Positions 6,848 through 10,500 of a stretch of DNA of 10,500 nt are shown in pieces. The first letter of the stretch is position 1. Each line of letters begins with the position of its first letter. A program made the position numbers and the translations under genes. The stretch spans positions 15,962,001-15,972,500 of the forward strand of contig NC_135553.1 of assembly GCF_964340395.1 (NCBI RefSeq), given 5' to 3'. The notes below the pieces were generated by a model. The model worked only from the letters and a program-made list of their open reading frames with translations. It was not told the DNA's origin and made no database searches. The stretch is from Glandiceps talaboti. Lineage: Eukaryota; Hemichordata; Enteropneusta; Spengelidae.

Positions 6848-6981
6848 TTAATATTGTTCATTTTCAATCAGCCAACTTATCATAGACTCTCCTCCAATGT
6901 ACGTTGGTCTTTGGACAAATGTTTTGACATGTTGCCGAACATCACGATTTCTCAATTCAACTGGATGATTTAGGAATGTTA
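6848..6981 (-). CDS. Weak candidate terminal coding exon, unknown protein
   Basis: On the minus strand, a pyrimidine-rich run ending in TACAG at 6986-6982 could be a splice acceptor. The following frame reads VTFLNHPVELRNRDVRQH and continues to SWLIENEQY before a TAA at 6850-6848. The composition is balanced, soluble and protein-like, unlike the repeat-derived frames elsewhere in the window. AATAAA follows after about 90 bases. I do not recognise the sequence and found no convincing upstream exon; a short frame, MHGGMRYGPL and onward, lies about 130 bases upstream. It may be a fragment of a gene or of a decayed element. Confidence 0.25.
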
Positions 6982-7300
6982 CTGTACCAACAAACATAGG
7001 AAAGTAGTTATTCTTTTTAGAACATGTAAAAAAAATCAATTATCGACAATATAAATGCCAAAAACCACACTTCCACAACCCGGAAAATAAACTGCGCTGT
7101 CATCAGTGGTCCGTATCGCATACCGCCATGCATCAAACTTCTAAATAGTGTAACAATTTCTCCTTGAGGTACAGTGATGCCTCGATACTTGTTACAATGT
7201 TACGATAATCGTGCTAGGCCTACTGTTACAATATTGCAATGCATGGTGATGTTATGTCGCCTATGCTATATGACGATACGGTAGCGCGTGGAGAATGCAC

Positions 7301-7410
7301 GTAGTATATGAAAGGCGCATGCGTAGTCACTGCGCGCCGCAATGCATCCCTGGGAGAACCACCAATTTTTTTCGCATAGTATATACGACGCGCATGCGTA
7401 CTAGTCATTG
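7301..7410. promoter_or_regulatory. Duplicated NRF1-like palindromic sites, possible CpG-type promoter
   Basis: Two related units, 7301-7332 and 7376-7410, share TAGTATAT, then GCGCATGCGTA, then AGTCA-TG. GCGCATGCG is the core of the NRF1 site (YGCGCAYGCGCR), with one base off at the end. The surrounding 7280-7420 is richer in CpG than its neighbours. NRF1 sites mark TATA-less housekeeping promoters in animals. The nearest possible gene is the weak minus-strand candidate at 6848-6981; no clear first exon was found. Confidence 0.3.
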
Positions 7411-7426
7411 AGCCGCTACGCGAGCT

Positions 7427-7555
7427 ATTAATTAGTGATTCAAGATACGGAATATACTGATAAACAAGAACTTGACGGAACTTCTTGATGTTGTCTATAT
7501 TCACGGCGTTATTCAATATTGTTATAGACACCAGAATTGTTGCCTCAAACCCTTG
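7427..7555 (-). repeat. 129-bp dispersed repeat, copy B (inverted relative to copy A)
   Basis: Reverse complement of 5350-5478 at 92% identity without gaps. It lies about 1.95 kb from copy A in opposite orientation, so the pair brackets the three abutting small elements. A minus-strand frame passes through it (7226-7606), but that frame needs a GTG start and has neutral-type differences from copy A, so it is not called as a gene. Confidence 0.85.
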
Positions 7556-7960
7556 CTCTGGTGTTCTTTTTCGTCGGAAGCTTGAAACCACGTCGCCCTC
7601 GTTCACGGACGCTTTCTGTTTCGAGCAAACTTACGAGTATTTGTTTAATCAGTCAAATGATGTTGTTACGTTTTCTCTTTTCATTCAAAGGTATATTTTG
7701 ATGAGACACAGATATGATGACTAATGTTTACTGATTATTTTTACGTAATTTTATGAAAATAATATAGACCGGAATCGACTGTGTGTTCGAGCCTACCGCA
7801 ACTCTACGGCACCAAATACTGATTAAAGCAAAATATTATCAATTGCGTTTTTGTTTATTTCCCTCGCAAAAGACGCGACGTTTCGGTGCTTCATTTCAAA
7901 TAATATGCTGCTTTAATGTCCCGGAAACTCCACAATGTACTGCAGCATGCGAAATACATA
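7556..7960. other. No gene recognised
   Basis: Unique sequence with short open frames and no supported exon. A GTTCGAGCC near 7785 resembles a tRNA B box, but flanking bases do not form a T-arm stem. Confidence 0.5.
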
Positions 7961-7965
7961 TCTTA

Positions 7966-7980
7966 CCACAAGAGGGCAGC
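7966..7980 (+). promoter_or_regulatory. CTCF-like site
   Basis: CCACAAGAGGGCAGC fits the CTCF core (CCASYAGRGGGCRS) at all but one position. CTCF and its motif are conserved across bilaterians. The site stands alone, about 600 bases from the NRF1-like sites. An inverted CCAAT (GATTGG, about 8040-8045) lies downstream. Confidence 0.35.
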
Positions 7981-8487
7981 AGGTGGTATCAAGCTTCGAG
8001 AGAAAATTCCTGGGTCACCTGTTCGATTTGAAGCGTCCTGATTGGTTAATTCGATGCCGTGTCCTACCCTCTGTATTACAAGTTTAAGCAAGGAATGCGT
8101 TTGAACTCGAGCATGCGTACGCCAAGCAGCGGAGTGCTTCAGCTGTCGCGAGCGCACTAAACGTCGATTTTGCACCATGTCTATCCGTATACTTTCTTTT
8201 TTCTTTATTCTTTATTGGAGTCTTCCATATTTATATAAACTTTTCTTCTGCGATTATTATAAAAATATGTTTCATTTTTTTAAAAGATCAGAAAGTGTAC
8301 AAGTACATACATATACTAGTTTTAATCATTCCATTTCTGGCCTTATACCCTAAATAACAAATATGTGTAGACGTGTTTAATGAGTTTATTAAAATATACT
8401 ATAAATAAAGAAGTAAGTATGTAAATGTGACTCATAGCTAACTTGGGCCTTTATTACCTGTATGACATCATTATCATTTTCGAGTTT
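7981..8487. other. No gene recognised
   Basis: Contains an inverted CCAAT and CpG-bearing sequence (8040-8165), then AT-rich DNA. An ATG at 8177 with a good context (ACCATG) opens a 58-codon hydrophobic frame to 8353, but its T-rich composition and lack of motifs make it likely a chance frame. Confidence 0.45.
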
Positions 8488-8530
8488 CACCAGAATTGTT
8501 GCCTCATGCCTCTGATCTAATTAGACTAAT
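8488..8530 (+). repeat. Partial third copy (C) of the A/B repeat
   Basis: CACCAGAATTGTTGCCTCA (8488-8506) is identical to 7529-7547 in copy B. Beyond it, the sequence to about 8530 resembles the flank of copy A on the reverse strand (5332-5350) in diverged form. The rest of the 129-bp unit is absent. Confidence 0.5.
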
Positions 8531-9138
8531 TGTCAATGGACTAATCTTTATACCTTATAACACAGACAAGTATTAAGATGTCTGTGCTTATGTACCTCCT
8601 TAGCCTTGCCCCAAAACAGTACATTGAGGGCGCTGTCATAAAGCTCAGTTATTACGTGGAAATATTTGAAATCTTGTCAAATACTATTGTTACTTTTCGA
8701 TTTTCGCACTCAGCTGACAGACCAAGTAACTTCATTCGAATCACTCTCACATCTTATGTACCGAATCTACACTAGAACCATGGCAAGCACTTAGCATTAG
8801 GCCTCGTTCCTTGACTTGAAGTGCCCGGCCTGCCTGCTTGTTCGAAGTGTAATCATTATTGTCCATACATAACGCATGTCTATGGCCAAATAATTAATGC
8901 AAACCCTGACCATGCCCTAAAGACTATACTCAAAACATTTATAAATGATCACTATGAATCCTAGCTATTTATGAAATACAGACTGTAGTCTCATGTACGC
9001 TTGGAATCTTGTGGTCTGAATCCGTTATCCTTGAGAGAGTCTGTTGACCTATCAGTCAAAGTGGGACATGCGATGTAGTTAAAATATAGAATTTACTAAA
9101 ATTATGAATATGTCATCTGTGACACTATATACATAATA

Positions 9139-9143
<5 letters not shown>
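8531..9143. other. No gene recognised
   Basis: Unique sequence. A 65-codon plus-strand frame (8578-8775) begins at an ATG shortly after an acceptor-like CTTATAACACAG, but it has no donor, poly(A) signal or recognisable motif. Confidence 0.45.
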
Positions 9144-9215
<72 letters not shown>

Positions 9216-9273
9216 CAGACAGACAGACAGACCGACAGAGAGTGTCTGTGTCTGTGTGTGCGTGCGCGTGTGG
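9144..9273 (+). repeat. (GA)n to (GACA)n to (TG)n compound microsatellite
   Basis: AG repeats (9144-9196) pass into GACAGA/GACA repeats (to about 9241) and then TGTCTG/TG-rich sequence. The minus-strand LSLSVCLSV frame is an artefact of the repeat. Confidence 0.95.
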
Positions 9274-9383
9274 TAAAATTACCAGCAGGTCAAAATAATT
9301 CTGTTTTGCATCGTGACACCTACATATAAAGCCCGGTGATCTATTGAACATGGTAAAACTAAAGTTGTCGTTGAAAGAAGAAT

Positions 9384-9415
9384 CACACCACCACCACCAC
9401 CACCACCACCATCAC

Positions 9416-9452
<37 letters not shown>
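9384..9452 (+). repeat. (CAC)n / (CAT)n trinucleotide microsatellite
   Basis: CAC repeats followed by CAT repeats with a short mixed junction. One frame would encode polyhistidine, but no gene frame surrounds it. Confidence 0.97.
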
Positions 9453-9604
9453 GCAACTAAAATACTAAAGAAGATAGGTGTTATTTATGATTTTGGACTT
9501 ACTCGCGGTGGAAATAGTTTCATCTGTCCGATAACGATATCATAGACCATCTATATCTCTATCGATAACAATAGACAATACATGCATTGCGTACACTAGT
9601 CTAG

Positions 9605-10076
9605 TTCCTGACGACCGTGTTCCGATTTTACTACGTTATCTTCCCACCTAATTTAACAATTGTGGTGGTTCCGATTACGCTTAATTTTAGCATAGGTGGG
9701 GAAGGTAGATTTTATATTTTATTATATATATTTTTTTTCATGTGTGAGTGTCTAGTTCAGATTTCCATTGTTTTCCAAGTGGCCTCTGTGTTATTAGACG
9801 TACTTCTCCCTTTAAGACAGCCATTACAAATTGGAAGAACAGTTTTACATTGTCTTTTTAAGTTGATGTCAGTTTCCGCATCCACTATTTCTCGTGAGAC
9901 TTCACAATTTTTTCGATTTTATTATTTTTTTCTCGAATTCGTAAAAAAAGTATTGGGTCGGCAGTGAAAAACTAGGTGGGGTCGGGTAACCAGAACCAAA
10001 TAATAGTTTTTTTTAGGCTTTACTATGTGATGCGTGAAGATATCGTAGTGTAAAATCGGAACACGGTTGTCAGGGA
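9605..10076. mobile_element. 472-bp element with about 40-bp terminal inverted repeats
   Basis: The left end (9605-9643) and the reverse complement of the right end (10076-10036) share CCTGAC-ACCGTGTTCCGATTTTA, then CTACG-TATCTTC, differing by a 2-base gap and a few substitutions. Subterminal CCCACCTA-TTT and its inverse near 9965-9980 extend the symmetry loosely. A 116-codon plus-strand frame inside is hydrophobic and T-rich with no transposase motifs, and I do not call it a gene. No target duplication is clear, although TAGTCTAGTT outside the left end is inverted just outside the right end (AACTAGACTA), which may belong to the element. Confidence 0.7.
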
Positions 10077-10349
10077 CGTTACATGTAACTAGACTATGCT
10101 TACACTGATGATATACTATACAATAAACACCAATAAAGCAAGGGTCGGATTGTGATGTTCAGATAACTTTTGAAACAATTCGGCCGAACATTTTTTCAAA
10201 TGGGAAAAGTTTCTTGATTTTAGAAACTCCTGTTTAGGTGTTGTTGAATGATAAAACCGTGTTTATGTAACATTCAAATCTTTCATATTCATTCATTTGT
10301 TGGAATATGTGCCTTTATTCTCCCTGGATATTATGGTTACTTTAGAACA
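10077..10349. other. No gene recognised
   Basis: AT-rich unique sequence apart from the poly(A)-like signals listed separately. Confidence 0.5.
10122..10158 (+). terminator. Candidate plus-strand polyadenylation site
   Basis: Two AATAAA hexamers (10122-10127 and 10132-10137) are followed by TTGTGATGTT (about 10149-10158), a plausible GU-rich downstream element. No plus-strand gene is recognised upstream, so this may be chance or belong to a non-coding transcript. Confidence 0.2.
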
Positions 10350-10382
10350 TCCATAGACCCCCTCCACCCACGGGTCTATGGA
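10350..10382. repeat. Small perfect hairpin (11-bp stem, 11-base loop)
   Basis: TCCATAGACCC (10350-10360) and its exact reverse complement (10372-10382) flank a C-rich loop. It could be a remnant of an inverted-end element or a structured spot. It lies about 20 bases upstream of the TATA box at 10405. Confidence 0.75.
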
Positions 10383-10404
10383 ACAACATGTATCTCTCCA
10401 CATG

Positions 10405-10440
10405 TATATAAGTTGGCACGGTTTCTGACTGTAATGTCTT
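10405..10440 (+). promoter_or_regulatory. TATA-box promoter candidate, plus strand
   Basis: TATATAAG at 10405-10412 is a strong TATA-box match. About 30 bases downstream lies a mixed pyrimidine/A region (TTTCTGACTGTAATG) where initiation could occur. No start codon with a long frame follows before the window ends at 10500, so any gene would continue to the right. Confidence 0.3.
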
Positions 10441-10500
10441 CAAGACAACTTGAGAAAAACAGCTCGTATTTCATTCCTTACCGTGATTTGGACACAAAAC

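Noticed and set aside
7226-7606. 126-codon minus-strand frame through repeat copy B
   Set aside because: It needs a GTG start, spans a dispersed repeat and the NRF1-like promoter block, and differs from copy A mostly by non-synonymous changes.
7783-7800. tRNA B-box-like GTTCGAGCC
   Set aside because: Flanking bases do not pair into a T-arm and no A box or acceptor stem is present.
8177-8353. 58-codon hydrophobic frame with a good start context
   Set aside because: T-rich, no motif, no splice or poly(A) support; likely chance.
8578-8775. 65-codon plus-strand frame after an acceptor-like sequence
   Set aside because: No donor or poly(A) signal follows and the sequence is not recognisable.
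9617-9967. 116-codon frame inside the 472-bp inverted-end element
   Set aside because: Hydrophobic, T-rich, lacks any transposase motif, and relies on stretches of T/A homopolymer.

Overview
This window looks like non-coding, repeat-rich nuclear DNA from an animal, most likely a marine invertebrate (echinoderm, hemichordate, lancelet or lophotrochozoan; I cannot choose between them). The reasons are long simple-sequence arrays (GA, TGTA/TG, TTTA/TTCA, CAC/CAT), several short elements with inverted ends, foldback palindromes with target duplications, intron-style splice signals, AATAAA-type 3' ends, and a fragment resembling the N-terminus of animal Crypton-type (DUF3504) tyrosine recombinases. 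There is no bacterial-style gene packing, no ribosome-binding sites, and no rRNA or tRNA gene that I can support.

Region by region. Positions 1-535 hold the best gene candidate: a minus-strand first coding exon (469 down to 208) with a TATA box, an initiator, a good start context, an in-frame internal duplication and a consensus splice donor. A possible plus-strand 15-nt microexon lies at 51-65. Positions 727-1561 are an element with inverted ends that carry 16-17 nt G/C homopolymers and surround a TGTA/TG microsatellite. Positions 1737-2394 are microsatellites, followed at about 2433-2575 by an apparently decayed copy of a widespread interspersed repeat. Positions 2790-3430 hold two unrelated palindromic insertions, each flanked by a perfect 10-11 bp direct repeat. 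Positions 3800-5349 may be the 3' end of a minus-strand gene. Positions 5350-7555 are bracketed by an inverted pair of 129-bp repeats (92% identical). Inside this pair, three small elements sit almost end to end: a 232-bp MITE-like element, a 434-bp element carrying the Crypton-like fragment, and a 181-bp hairpin sharing a 13-bp motif with it. Positions 6750-7410 contain a weak minus-strand terminal exon candidate with a poly(A) signal and a duplicated NRF1-like site. Positions 7556-9140 are mostly featureless apart from a CTCF-like site. Positions 9144-10500 hold two microsatellites, a 472-bp element with about 40-bp inverted ends, a possible poly(A) site, a small hairpin and a plus-strand TATA box.

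There is no operon-like cooperation between genes here. The clearest biology is repeat dynamics: repeated insertion of small palindromic and inverted-end elements, some very recent (89 of 90 paired bases and an intact target duplication in one case). I found no convincing new multi-gene system. The items most worth checking are the palindromic insertions, the abutting stack with the Crypton-like fragment, and the minus-strand exon at 208-469.
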